From NCBI GenBank assembly GCA_040367435.1, contig BAABWY010000008.1:106170-170169 (forward strand): 64,000 nt of DNA, written 5' to 3'. The position numbers and the translations under genes were made by a program. Positions 1 to 8,429 of the stretch are shown here, one piece after another. Below the pieces are notes generated by a model that was not told the DNA's origin, ran no database searches, and saw nothing but the letters and a program-made list of their open reading frames with translations. This DNA is from Hyphomicrobiales bacterium 4NK60-0047b (GTDB lineage Bacteria; Pseudomonadota; Alphaproteobacteria; Rhizobiales; HXMU1428-3). The stretch's first letter is position 1, and each line of letters opens with the position of its first letter.

Positions 1-550
1 CAATCGCTTTAAGAATTTCCTGCACGATGACTTCATGGGCAACATCGCGGCTTTCAACTGTAATGTCAGATTGTGAATAAATTGGGTAACGTTCATCAAT
101 CAATTTCTGCATCACCTCTGTTGGGTTCGTCGTTTGTAATAACGGCCGATGATCGCGCCGGCCAACCCGCTCCATGAGAACATCAAGATCAGCGCGAAGC
201 CAAACCGAAACTCCATGAGCTTTGATATTGTTTCGTGTAACAGAACTCATAAAAGCCCCGCCACCTGTTGCTAAAATAAGAGGGCCATCAACCAAGAGGC
301 GCTCAATTATTTTTTCTTCTCGGTCACGAAAATAAGCTTCCCCATGCTCAGTAAATATATCGGAGATAGATTGCCCTGCAGCCGTTTCAATCTCGGTGTC
401 AGCATCAAGAAATTTCATTTGTAAACGAGAGGCAACCCGCCTACCAATTGCAGATTTACCAGCCCCCATCAAACCAACGAGAACCAGTGACTTTTCAGAC
501 AATATCGTTTTGACTTTTTGATCGAGTTTTTTAGTTTGAATTTGCTGCAT
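1..550 (-). CDS. aroK: Shikimate kinase, 3' end cut by window edge
   Basis: Phosphorylates shikimate to shikimate 3-phosphate in the cytoplasmic chorismate pathway. The reading frame starts at an ATG at 550 and is open to base 1, giving about 183 codons, so only a short C-terminal piece is missing. Near residues 26-35 a P-loop GLMGAGKSAIGR is seen, followed by the DADTEIE segment and the ATGGGAF substrate-binding motif, both typical of AroK. In many alphaproteobacteria aroK is followed by aroB, which would lie outside the window on the left. The family assignment is firm; the C-terminus was not seen. Confidence 0.95.
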   Translation of the reverse strand, partial: MQQIQTKKLDQKVKTILSEKSLVLVGLMGAGKSAIGRRVASRLQMKFLDADTEIETAAGQSISDIFTEHGEAYFRDREEKIIERLLVDGPLILATGGGAFMSSVTRNNIKAHGVSVWLRADLDVLMERVGRRDHRPLLQTTNPTEVMQKLIDERYPIYSQSDITVESRDVAHEVIVQEILKAI

Positions 551-816
551 AATGAAGTGTTTTCGTAAATTTAAATTTCAACCATTGCCAAAATAAAGAG
601 CTGTTTAACAGCACTGCTTGTTTTTTAAGCTCTATTGTTAGCAAGCATGATGTCATGATACAATCAAGTGAACGTATTTAGTTTAAATTACTTTTAGTTT
701 TCGACTGACTTAAGGTCTAAAAAACAGGTGATATTAATCCGTCATTTTCGTTGAAGCCTTGTTAATCTTAAAGCAAAACGTAATATAAGCTGAAACTTTA
801 TATTTTTGGGGGCCTT

Positions 817-963
817 ATGCCAAGCCTGGTAGCGTTTTTGACAAGAATAAGCATTATTTTATCGGTTACATTTATCACCCTTTATGTTTTGGCAACGGTC
901 TTTGAACCAGCTTCACGTGAATATCGCCACGAAGTTCTTGGGCTAAAAATAGCGGATGAATAG
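817..963 (+). CDS. Small single-pass membrane protein, 48 aa
   Basis: Unrecognised short gene, missed by a length cut-off. It starts at ATG 817 with a GGGGG tract at 808-812 as a likely ribosome binding site, and ends at TAG 961-963. Residues 8-28 form one hydrophobic membrane segment; the tail is short and charged (SREYRHEVLGLKIADE). It sits between divergent aroK and xerD, 42 bases before xerD and in the same direction, so it may be cotranscribed with it. No function is proposed. The ribosome binding site and membrane segment make it more likely real than chance. Confidence 0.55.
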   Translation: MPSLVAFLTRISIILSVTFITLYVLATVFEPASREYRHEVLGLKIADE

Positions 964-1005
964 GTTTCACTCTTTGCAGAACAAACAAGTTTAAAGGGAG
1001 TATCT

Positions 1006-2004
1006 ATGCTCTCAAATTCAAAAAAACCGGTTTCATCAATTAAATTAATAGGTGAGTTTCTGGCAATGCTTAGCGCTGAGCGCGGAGCTAGTCAAAATAC
1101 ACTGGAAAGCTATGAACGTGATTTAAATCGATTTAATGGATTTATAGAGCAGAGCAAAGAAACAAACTCTGAAACTTCCAAACTTCAACACGCCACAACT
1201 TCAGACATTAAAGCATATCTTAGCAATCTAAAAGCAAATGGATTGGCCAGTTCATCGCGAGCGCGCCAAATATCCTCATTGCGTCAATTTTATCGCTTCT
1301 TACTATCAGAACGCCTGATAAAAGATGATCCAGCCGCTCATATAGACACTCCTAAGCAAAAACGCCCCCTACCAAAGTTAATGAGTGCAAAAGATGTCGA
1401 AACCTTGTTAGCGACAGCAAAAACTGAGTGCGAAAATAAAACTCGCCATGCTAAACACCAGGCGTTACGACTAAATTGTTTATTAGAGCTCTTATACGCA
1501 ACGGGAATGCGGGTAACAGAGCTGGTTAGCTTGCCATATTCCGTTTTAAATGGTGATGAGAGGTTATTCACCATTAAAGGTAAGGGCGGTAGAGAAAGAT
1601 TAGTCCCTTTAAATAGCTCTGCAAGAGCAGCCTTGATTGATTATTTAGGCTGTTGTGAGAAAGAAACGTCTCAATCGACGAAGCGTCAGCCTAAATGGCT
1701 TTTTCCCTCAAATAGCAAAGAAGGCCATTTAACTAGGCAAAGGTTCGGCCAGGAATTAAAAGAACTGGCAATAAAAGCGGGGTTAAGAGCCGAAAAAATA
1801 TCTCCCCACGTACTCAGACATGCTTTTGCGAGCCATTTATTAGAACGAGGGGCTGATTTGAGGGCGGTGCAACAATTATTAGGCCATGCAGATATCTCAA
1901 CAACCGAAATCTATACCCATGTACTTGAAGAACGACTAAAGAAATTGGTTGAACAACATCATCCATTGGCAAACTACGAAAAAACCTTTAAAAAGCAAAA
2001 TTAA
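1006..2004 (+). CDS. xerD: Tyrosine recombinase XerD
   Basis: Site-specific recombinase that with XerC resolves chromosome dimers at dif. The 332-residue protein has an N-terminal SAM-like core-binding domain (about 15-105) and a C-terminal catalytic domain. The catalytic set is visible: R169 in ATGMRVTEL, K193 in KGKGG, H268 and R271 in HVLRHAF, H294 in LLGHADI and Y303 in TEIYTHV. The start is an ATG with AAAGGGAG a few bases upstream. XerD rather than XerC is inferred from its position beside aroK and accA, a common alphaproteobacterial order. It is a host gene, not a phage integrase of the GTA 19 kb away. Confidence 0.93.
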   Translation: MLSNSKKPVSSIKLIGEFLAMLSAERGASQNTLESYERDLNRFNGFIEQSKETNSETSKLQHATTSDIKAYLSNLKANGLASSSRARQISSLRQFYRFLLSERLIKDDPAAHIDTPKQKRPLPKLMSAKDVETLLATAKTECENKTRHAKHQALRLNCLLELLYATGMRVTELVSLPYSVLNGDERLFTIKGKGGRERLVPLNSSARAALIDYLGCCEKETSQSTKRQPKWLFPSNSKEGHLTRQRFGQELKELAIKAGLRAEKISPHVLRHAFASHLLERGADLRAVQQLLGHADISTTEIYTHVLEERLKKLVEQHHPLANYEKTFKKQN

Positions 2005-2032
2005 CCCATTAAATATGCTAAGTGAAACATGC

Positions 2033-2061
2033 TTGACACAAGCAAAAGTGCAAGTAATTCT
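2033..2061 (+). promoter_or_regulatory. Possible promoter upstream of accA
   Basis: A perfect TTGACA at 2033-2038 is followed 17 bases later by AATTCT, a poor -10 match (3 of 6). It lies between xerD and accA and could drive accA. Only the -35 hexamer is convincing. Confidence 0.3.
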
Positions 2062-2229
2062 CTCATCTGGGTTAATCAATGAATGAAATATTTATGACAA
2101 ATGTCATTTAAAAAGTTATCTGGTGGAAATCTTAAAATTATTAAATTCTGAGATCATCAAAAATACGGTTTAAAAAACCTCTTTGAGCTTTATTAAAGCT
2201 AATATTAAGAGAGGTAAAAAGGGTTTTGA

Positions 2230-3204
2230 ATGCGCACATATTTGGATTTTGAAAAGAAGATAGCTGAGCTTGAAAGTAAAGTATCAGAATTAAAAAGCAT
2301 TGCTGCTGATGATCAGAACGAAGAAGACGCAAGTTCGGTTTCTATTGATGATGAAATTCGCACATTAGAAGAAAAAGCAGGCAAAGCTTTAAGTGATACA
2401 TATGATAGCTTAACACCATGGCAAAAATGCCAGGTTGCTCGTCATCCAGATCGTCCCCATTGCATGGCCTATGTTGATGCAATGGTTACAGATTTTGTCC
2501 CCTTAGCAGGTGATCGCTATTATTCCGATGATGATGCCTTGGTTGGCGGCCTGGGCCGGTTTCGTGGGCGTTCAGTTGTCATACTAGGGCACGAAAAAGG
2601 CCATGATACAGAAAGCCGCATTAAACATAATTTCGGCATGGCAAGACCAGAGGGCTATAGAAAAGCTGTCCGCCTCATGGAAATGGCTGAACGGTTTCAA
2701 ATGCCAATTCTAACCTTTGTAGATACAGCAGGCGCGTTCCCAGGTGTCGGCGCTGAAGAGCGTGGCCAGGCTGAAGCCATTGCTCGCTCAACTGATAAAT
2801 GCCTGTCTCTTACAGTTCCAATTATAACACTGGTTATTGGAGAAGGGGGTTCAGGCGGGGCACTAGCCATTGCAACAGCCAATAAAGTGCTGATGTTAGA
2901 ACATTCAATTTACACAGTGGCGTCTCCAGAAGCTGCTGCGTCAATCCTTTGGCATGATTCAACAAGAGCAAAAGATGCCGCTACAAATATGCGCATTACA
3001 GCTCAAGATTTGGATGAGCTTGGTGTTATTGATGGCATTATAAGCGAACCTATTGGCGGCGCCCACAGAAATCCAGAAAAAATGATTGAAAGAGCTGCTA
3101 ATGAGATGGAAAAACGTTTAGCTGCGTTAGAAGAGTTGAAACCAGCTGAAATCCGCCATCAACGGCAGCAAAAATTCTTGGATATCGGCAAATCTCTACA
3201 GTAA
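2230..3204 (+). CDS. accA: Acetyl-CoA carboxylase carboxyltransferase, alpha subunit
   Basis: Alpha subunit of the carboxyltransferase of acetyl-CoA carboxylase, which makes malonyl-CoA for fatty acid synthesis with AccB, AccC and AccD. The 324-residue length is normal for AccA. Recognisable segments are the N-terminal YLDFEKKIAELESKV helix, PWQKCQVARHPDRP near 63-76, and the crotonase-like core with DTAGAFPGVGAEERGQ and IGEGGSGGALAIATAN near 170-220. The gene stands alone and is followed by a clear intrinsic terminator. The start is the first ATG of the frame. Confidence 0.97.
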   Translation: MRTYLDFEKKIAELESKVSELKSIAADDQNEEDASSVSIDDEIRTLEEKAGKALSDTYDSLTPWQKCQVARHPDRPHCMAYVDAMVTDFVPLAGDRYYSDDDALVGGLGRFRGRSVVILGHEKGHDTESRIKHNFGMARPEGYRKAVRLMEMAERFQMPILTFVDTAGAFPGVGAEERGQAEAIARSTDKCLSLTVPIITLVIGEGGSGGALAIATANKVLMLEHSIYTVASPEAAASILWHDSTRAKDAATNMRITAQDLDELGVIDGIISEPIGGAHRNPEKMIERAANEMEKRLAALEELKPAEIRHQRQQKFLDIGKSLQ

Positions 3205-3279
3205 ATTTCAATATAAAGTCAGTCGCTTAGCGGGTTTTTCTCAGTCAGTCTTGAAATTGCCTAAAAAATAAACTTTTCT

Positions 3280-3316
3280 AAAAGCCCTCAGCTATTGCAG
3301 TTAGAGGGCTTTTCTT
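3280..3316 (+). terminator. Intrinsic terminator after accA
   Basis: AAAAGCCCTC (3280-3289) pairs with GAGGGCTTTT (3304-3313), followed by TCTTTG. A 10 bp stem with a 14-base loop, 76 bases past the accA stop. Confidence 0.8.
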
Positions 3317-3559
3317 TGTGAAGTGTTGTCTGGGTTCAAGCAATATTTCTAAAATTTAGAGCCTATAATGAGATAAATTCACTGTGATCAAAAGATGATT
3401 TCAATGCCGTTAGGGTTGAGAATCTGTTTAACTGTATTGTTGATAGGGTAAAAGTTAGAAAAAATCGTATTTAAAAGCATGAAACAACCCAACAATTTAT
3501 TATCTACATGATTGTTTGAGTTGATAATGAAAAGAATAATTCGCTATTTTTAGACTAAG

Positions 3560-4711
3560 GTGAGATCTCAGTTGGTCCAGGCCAGATTACCAAAAATAAG
3601 TTCTACAGAACAAACTGATAGAACAAAAACATTTAAAGCAAATGACCACAGCAGAAATTCGGTGAAATCTGTTTTTAAACTGCTCTCAATTTGGGGCAGA
3701 ACAAAAAACAACAACACTAAGTTTAAGGTCGATAAGTTTGCTGACAGTTTAGCTGTGCTTAAAACAGCCATCCTATTATTAGGTGCAGGCGTATTTCTAA
3801 CCGCATGCAGCCAGACTTTTGAGCCAACTTCAAACGCTGCTCAAAACCCAATTTCCAAAGCAACTCAAGATTTATTGCTTAAAAAAGGCATGCGGGTCAG
3901 TGCTCCAATTTTCATTCGTATTTATAAAAAAGAATCTGAATTGGAAATCTGGAAACAAAAAGATGATGGCTTATTCTATCCCTTCAAATCTTATCCGATT
4001 TGCAACTGGTCAGGAAAATTAGGCCCTAAATTAAAGCAAGGTGATAAGCAAGCGCCAGAAGGGTTTTATAGAGTCTCGCGCGGACAAATGAATCCAAATA
4101 GTAAGTTTCATCTATCCTTTAATCTCGGATATCCCAATCAATATGACCGTTCATTAAATAGAACAGGGGCAAACCTCATGGTCCACGGGGATTGTAAGTC
4201 AGCTGGTTGCTATGCAATGACAGACGCATTAGTTGAAGAGATTTATGCTCTTGCTAGAGAAGCTTTTGATGGGGGACAAAAGCATTTTGATGTTCATGCT
4301 TATCCATTTCGCATGACAACAAAAAATATGGAAAAGCATAAGCGTTCAAGATGGATTAAATTCTGGAGAGACTTAAAAGCAGGACATGATGAATTCGAGC
4401 AAACAAAAATTCCACCTGTCATTCGTGTTTGTGAGCGCCGCTATCACGCAAATCCAGCATTTGCGAATATCAATTTCCAAATCAACCCGGCTGGGCCATG
4501 TCCAGGAAGACCAGGCTTTAGACCAATACGCCAAGCACCGAAGCTAACCATTGCGGGACAGGAAAAAAAGAGAGATCCTATCCAGGACGTTCTTAGAGAC
4601 ACAACAGATGATCCATCTCCAAGAGATAAGGGCTTTGATCAGTTGAGTTTACCGGATGATTTGTTTAGCGACGATTTAAGCGGAAGCAGCCTTAGAAATG
4701 GCGTTTATTAA
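3560..4711 (+). CDS. L,D-transpeptidase family lipoprotein (YafK-like)
   Basis: Predicted YkuD-fold L,D-transpeptidase, a family that crosslinks peptidoglycan or attaches proteins to it in the periplasm. The catalytic signature MVHGDCKSAGCYAM gives H209 and nucleophile C217. A lipobox FLTAC ends at C83 after a hydrophobic run, which is far too deep for a normal lipoprotein signal. The GTG start at 3560 has no good ribosome binding site, whereas an in-frame GTG at 3755 would put the cysteine at residue 18. The true start is therefore probably 3755 (about 318 aa). The C-terminal 100 residues are proline- and charge-rich. It is followed by a paralogue at 4793. Confidence 0.85.
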   Translation: MRSQLVQARLPKISSTEQTDRTKTFKANDHSRNSVKSVFKLLSIWGRTKNNNTKFKVDKFADSLAVLKTAILLLGAGVFLTACSQTFEPTSNAAQNPISKATQDLLLKKGMRVSAPIFIRIYKKESELEIWKQKDDGLFYPFKSYPICNWSGKLGPKLKQGDKQAPEGFYRVSRGQMNPNSKFHLSFNLGYPNQYDRSLNRTGANLMVHGDCKSAGCYAMTDALVEEIYALAREAFDGGQKHFDVHAYPFRMTTKNMEKHKRSRWIKFWRDLKAGHDEFEQTKIPPVIRVCERRYHANPAFANINFQINPAGPCPGRPGFRPIRQAPKLTIAGQEKKRDPIQDVLRDTTDDPSPRDKGFDQLSLPDDLFSDDLSGSSLRNGVY

Positions 4712-4792
4712 AAATAGCATTTTCCAATCTTGAATAAGAGCAAAAAGTCTTTGCCACTCATTTTGCGTTATTTTTAAAGGGGGGATATTTTA

Positions 4793-5674
4793 ATGTCTAG
4801 AAAGCCAAAGAAAAAGAACCATAAAGGCTTGATATTCTTTATAACTTTCACAGTACTTTGCGCAGCGACCTTCGGTTACTTAACAAAAAATGGCCAACAA
4901 TCTCTTGATGCATGGCGAGATAGAATGCAAACCAATCAAAATTGGTTGAGTTATAAGTTAGGCAGGCCACTCCCAGGAACACCAGACCTTTCAAAACAAA
5001 AACAACGTTTGGCCAACCTCAATTTAAAATTAGGCAATCCAATCTTCATGAGAGTTTTTAAATTAGAAGGTGAGCTAGAATTGTGGATGAAAGACAAAGA
5101 AGGCTTTAAACTCTTTGCCACATATCCAATTTGCAGGTGGTCCGGCCGCCTAGGGCCAAAGCTGAAGGAAGGGGACCGCCAAAGCCCTGAAGGTTTTTAT
5201 TATGTCCATAAATATCAGCTCAATCCAAACAGTCGTTGGTATCGATCATTTAACTTAGGCTACCCAAATAGTTTCGACAAAAGCTTTAAGAGAACTGGTT
5301 CATTTCTCATGGTCCACGGTGGCTGCTCATCAATTGGCTGCTATGCCATGACAAACCCGGTGATGAAAGAGATCTGGGAAATTGTAACAAACGCCTATAG
5401 GGCCGGACAAAAAAGATTTGCTGTGCATGCATTTCCCTTTCGAATGACAGAGCGTAACATGCGCGTTTACAGCAATAAAAGCTGGGCGCCATTTTGGCAA
5501 AACCTAAAAGAAGGCTATGACTTATTCGAAAAAACAAAAATCCCACCGCAAGTTTTCGTCTGTAACAAAACTTACAAATTCAAAGCTGGCTTATTGATTG
5601 AGAAAAACCATCAATATAACTTGCAAAAAAATTGCCCTGCAGCAACAGTCAGTTCAGTGAATAAAAAATTGTAA
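4793..5674 (+). CDS. L,D-transpeptidase family protein (YafK-like), membrane-anchored
   Basis: Paralogue of the preceding gene, 293 aa, with the same YkuD core: MVHGGCSSIGCYAMTN gives H175 and C183. The N-terminus is basic (KPKKKNHK) followed by one membrane segment at about 12-30 and no lipobox, so it is probably an inner-membrane-anchored periplasmic enzyme rather than a lipoprotein. The ATG start at 4793 follows a purine-rich AAAGGGGGGA site. Side-by-side paralogues with different anchors suggest a tandem duplication that then split between membranes; that is inference. Confidence 0.88.
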   Translation: MSRKPKKKNHKGLIFFITFTVLCAATFGYLTKNGQQSLDAWRDRMQTNQNWLSYKLGRPLPGTPDLSKQKQRLANLNLKLGNPIFMRVFKLEGELELWMKDKEGFKLFATYPICRWSGRLGPKLKEGDRQSPEGFYYVHKYQLNPNSRWYRSFNLGYPNSFDKSFKRTGSFLMVHGGCSSIGCYAMTNPVMKEIWEIVTNAYRAGQKRFAVHAFPFRMTERNMRVYSNKSWAPFWQNLKEGYDLFEKTKIPPQVFVCNKTYKFKAGLLIEKNHQYNLQKNCPAATVSSVNKKL

Positions 5675-5707
5675 AGTTGGATCGTTTTCTTTAATCAGAG
5701 CTAAGTC

Positions 5708-6175
5708 TTATAGCGGAACCTGGCTAAGAGACGTGAAAAAATCAATGATCGCCTGAGCTTCAAAGGTTTTGGATATGATCAAAATATGCAAGCACCAAAA
5801 AATAATAGCAATGATATACATAGCTGTATAAGCAAGTGAGAAAGCACCACCAGCATTCCTGCCAGGATAAGTGTTTTGGATCATTTGAAAATCAAGATCT
5901 CTCTCAATACGTTTTGCTTCTTTGAGAAAAATTTTGATCTGACTAGTTGTCCGGCGATCAAAGATCATCGCAAAAACCAGTAAGAGAACAACCATAACTG
6001 AAGCAATGACCTTGGTGGGTTGGCTTTGCAGGGTAGTGAGAATAATAGGGTAGAGGATACTATTAATCGCAATGATAAAACCAAAAAGCTTGGTTTTATG
6101 GTCTAAAAAATAGCGAAAATTCACAAGCGCCTGTTCATACTCAACCGGACGCTCTAAAATTGTAATTTTATCCAT
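5708..6175 (-). CDS. Hypothetical membrane protein, 155 aa
   Basis: Unrecognised. Hydrophobic segments are seen at about residues 30-48, 54-70 and 113-134, separated by a charged stretch (DRRTTSQIKIFLKEAKRIERD) that could form a cytoplasmic helix. The arrangement of two N-terminal membrane segments, a charged helix and one C-terminal segment resembles several small inner-membrane families, but no motif allows a name. It is convergent with the L,D-transpeptidase gene on its left and starts 175 bases past the SLC13 transporter stop on the same strand. The ATG at 6175 is the only reasonable start. Confidence 0.7.
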   Translation of the reverse strand: MDKITILERPVEYEQALVNFRYFLDHKTKLFGFIIAINSILYPIILTTLQSQPTKVIASVMVVLLLVFAMIFDRRTTSQIKIFLKEAKRIERDLDFQMIQNTYPGRNAGGAFSLAYTAMYIIAIIFWCLHILIISKTFEAQAIIDFFTSLSQVPL

Positions 6176-6350
6176 AGCTACGCAACCCCCAAAACCTTAT
6201 GAATAATACATTATAAAGCCATTTCACCCCAAAAGAGCAAGCTTATCAACCAAAAGGAGATGAGAAAAAGTAAAGACTGTGGCCTCTTTGCCTTTTCCTT
6301 AAAGCAAGCAACATTATCTACTGGCCCACTTTTTTAATCATATTCGTCTG

Positions 6351-8129
6351 TTAAAATTTCCAAAACACCAAGATTGCAGGTACAGCCACGCCGATTATCA
6401 GTATCTCAAGCGGGAGCCCCATGCGCCAATAATCCCCAAATTTATAACCACCAGGGCCCATAATGAGCGTATTATTCTTATGACCAATCGGGGTTAGAAA
6501 CGCACAGCTAGCAGCAATCGCCACAGCCATTAAAAACGGGTCAGCACTAACATTAAGTCGGTTAGCAAGGTCAACCGCAATGGGGGCCGCAATCACCGCA
6601 GTTGCTGTATTATTCAACACATCAGAAAGGGTCATGGTAACGACCATAAGCAAAGTCAGAACTACCCAGGGCTCATAACCAAGTGTTACATCAACAATCC
6701 AGTTTGCAATCAATCCCGTACCGCCTGAAGCCTCTAAAGCAGCGCCAATTGGTATGAGAGAACCTAGCAAAACAATCACTGGCCATTCAACACTGTCATA
6801 AATTTTCTGCACGGAAACAATGTTTAAAAGCACATAAGCAATCACTGTCAATCCAAGTGCGAAGGGTAGATATAATATCCCAACACTCGCAGCCAAAATA
6901 GCAGCAGCAAATAAGCCAACAGCAAGCATTGCTTTATCACGCTTGATAACTTGCAAGCCCCGTTCAGCCAAAGGCAAACATCCAAGCCAGTTAGCAATCT
7001 CAGCTAAACGTTCCGTTGGTCCATAAAGCAATAAGATATCACCAGCTTTAATCTCAGTGCGGCGCACACGCTCGTGAATTTGCTCACCCTGGCGAGAGAT
7101 GCCCATTAAGGTCACGTTATGACGATAAAGCAATCTTAACTTTAGCGCTGATTGTCCTTCAATGCGCGCCCCTTCAGGCACAACAACTTCCATAAAGCTG
7201 GTGTCAGCAGCAACAAGCGCGCGCTCATGTTTTTCAGAGCCAACAAATTCAACGCCAATAGTACCTGCCAGTTCCTCAATCACTTGAGGCGTGGCTTCAA
7301 CCACCAAAATATCCCCAGTTTCAATCACTTGCCAAGCCGGAACACCCGGCAATTTATTGCCGCGCCGAACAACACCAACCACCTGCACATCACCAGCATC
7401 TTCAAGAGCCGTCACATCACGTAAGCGCTCACCCACCAATACACTGTCATTGGCGACACGAACTTCAGCGACATAATCATCAAGCTGGAAAAGTTCTTGC
7501 GCTTGGTTTTGATCACCCCTAGCACGAGGGATCATGCGCCACCCAATCAGAGCTACAAAAATAACCCCAACAAAAGCACAAATTAAACCAACAGGGGCAA
7601 AGTCAAACATTTGAAAAGGCTCACCAATCGCCTTTTCCCTGTAACTTGCAATGATAATATTAGGAGGAGTTCCAATGAGTGTGACGAGGCCGCCAAGGAT
7701 TGAGGCAAAAGACAATGGCATCAGAGTTAGAGCAGGAGAGCGCCCCGCTTTTTCAGCCGCTCTTAAGTCAACCGGCATAAGTAAAGCCAGCGCGCCAACA
7801 TTATTCATAACGGCTGAAAGGGCAGCAGCTAAACCAGACATAATACCAATATGAGAAGATAGCTTTCTTCCGCTATCAATCATATAGCGGGCAAGGAGTT
7901 CGATGGCCCCTGAGTTTGAAAGCCCCTTTGAGACAATAAGAACTAGGGCAATAATAATCACAGCAGGGTGACCAAAGCCTGAAAATGCACTGGCTTGCGG
8001 AATGACACCTAGAATAACCCCAGCGATTAACGCTGCAAAAGCAACCAGGTCATAACGAAAGCGCCCCCAAAGCAAAAGTGCAAACACGGCGCCCAAAAGG
8101 CTAAAAAGCATAATCTGATCAGTGGTCAT
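6351..8129 (-). CDS. SLC13-family (DASS) transporter with two TrkA-C domains
   Basis: Multi-spanning inner membrane transporter, 592 aa. The N-terminal half (about 1-200) and C-terminal third (about 400-592) carry the membrane helices of the ArsB/NhaD or SLC13 fold. Residues about 210-380 contain two cytoplasmic RCK_C (TrkA-C) domains, visible as repeated SVLVGERLRDV...VVRRGNK...GDILVVE and SALKLRLLYR...GISRQGEQ...GDILLLYG blocks. Conserved helix motifs such as NNVGALALLMP and LIGTPPNIII are visible. Substrate is unknown: dicarboxylate, sulfate or citrate are all possible in this group. It stands alone between secA and a small membrane protein gene. Confidence 0.88.
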   Translation of the reverse strand: MTTDQIMLFSLLGAVFALLLWGRFRYDLVAFAALIAGVILGVIPQASAFSGFGHPAVIIIALVLIVSKGLSNSGAIELLARYMIDSGRKLSSHIGIMSGLAAALSAVMNNVGALALLMPVDLRAAEKAGRSPALTLMPLSFASILGGLVTLIGTPPNIIIASYREKAIGEPFQMFDFAPVGLICAFVGVIFVALIGWRMIPRARGDQNQAQELFQLDDYVAEVRVANDSVLVGERLRDVTALEDAGDVQVVGVVRRGNKLPGVPAWQVIETGDILVVEATPQVIEELAGTIGVEFVGSEKHERALVAADTSFMEVVVPEGARIEGQSALKLRLLYRHNVTLMGISRQGEQIHERVRRTEIKAGDILLLYGPTERLAEIANWLGCLPLAERGLQVIKRDKAMLAVGLFAAAILAASVGILYLPFALGLTVIAYVLLNIVSVQKIYDSVEWPVIVLLGSLIPIGAALEASGGTGLIANWIVDVTLGYEPWVVLTLLMVVTMTLSDVLNNTATAVIAAPIAVDLANRLNVSADPFLMAVAIAASCAFLTPIGHKNNTLIMGPGGYKFGDYWRMGLPLEILIIGVAVPAILVFWKF

Positions 8130-8429
8130 AAATTGCCCCCCAAAAAAAGACCTCTAATTAATATTGAGACCTCTAATAGATAGTCTAATCCATAGAAAGT
8201 CTCTTGTTTTAAACCAACTCAGTTAAAAACCATAATGATTTTACCGAACAAACAATGGTGTCTTTTAACAGAAAGAAAAAGCACTCCTGACAAATTTGTC
8301 AATGAGTGCTTTAAAAATCCATCCATTTTATACATTGATCTAATAAATGGACAATATCTGTAATTTACAATCAGTAATTGATAGTTATTAGTTATCTCTA
8401 GCTCAGTTTTAATCTCACTACGCAGCTAT
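8130..8429. other. Gap between the SLC13 gene and secA
   Basis: This 300-base stretch holds the secA terminator (8278-8312) and the upstream region of the minus-strand SLC13 gene. Nothing else was recognised; no RNA gene or long ORF is present. Confidence 0.6.
8278..8312 (-). terminator. Intrinsic terminator of secA
   Basis: AAAGCACTC (8278-8286) pairs with GAGTGCTTT (8304-8312); the loop contains a second palindrome TGACAAATTTGTCA. On the minus strand the stem is followed by TTCTTTC, so it ends secA transcription about 120 bases past its stop. Confidence 0.75.
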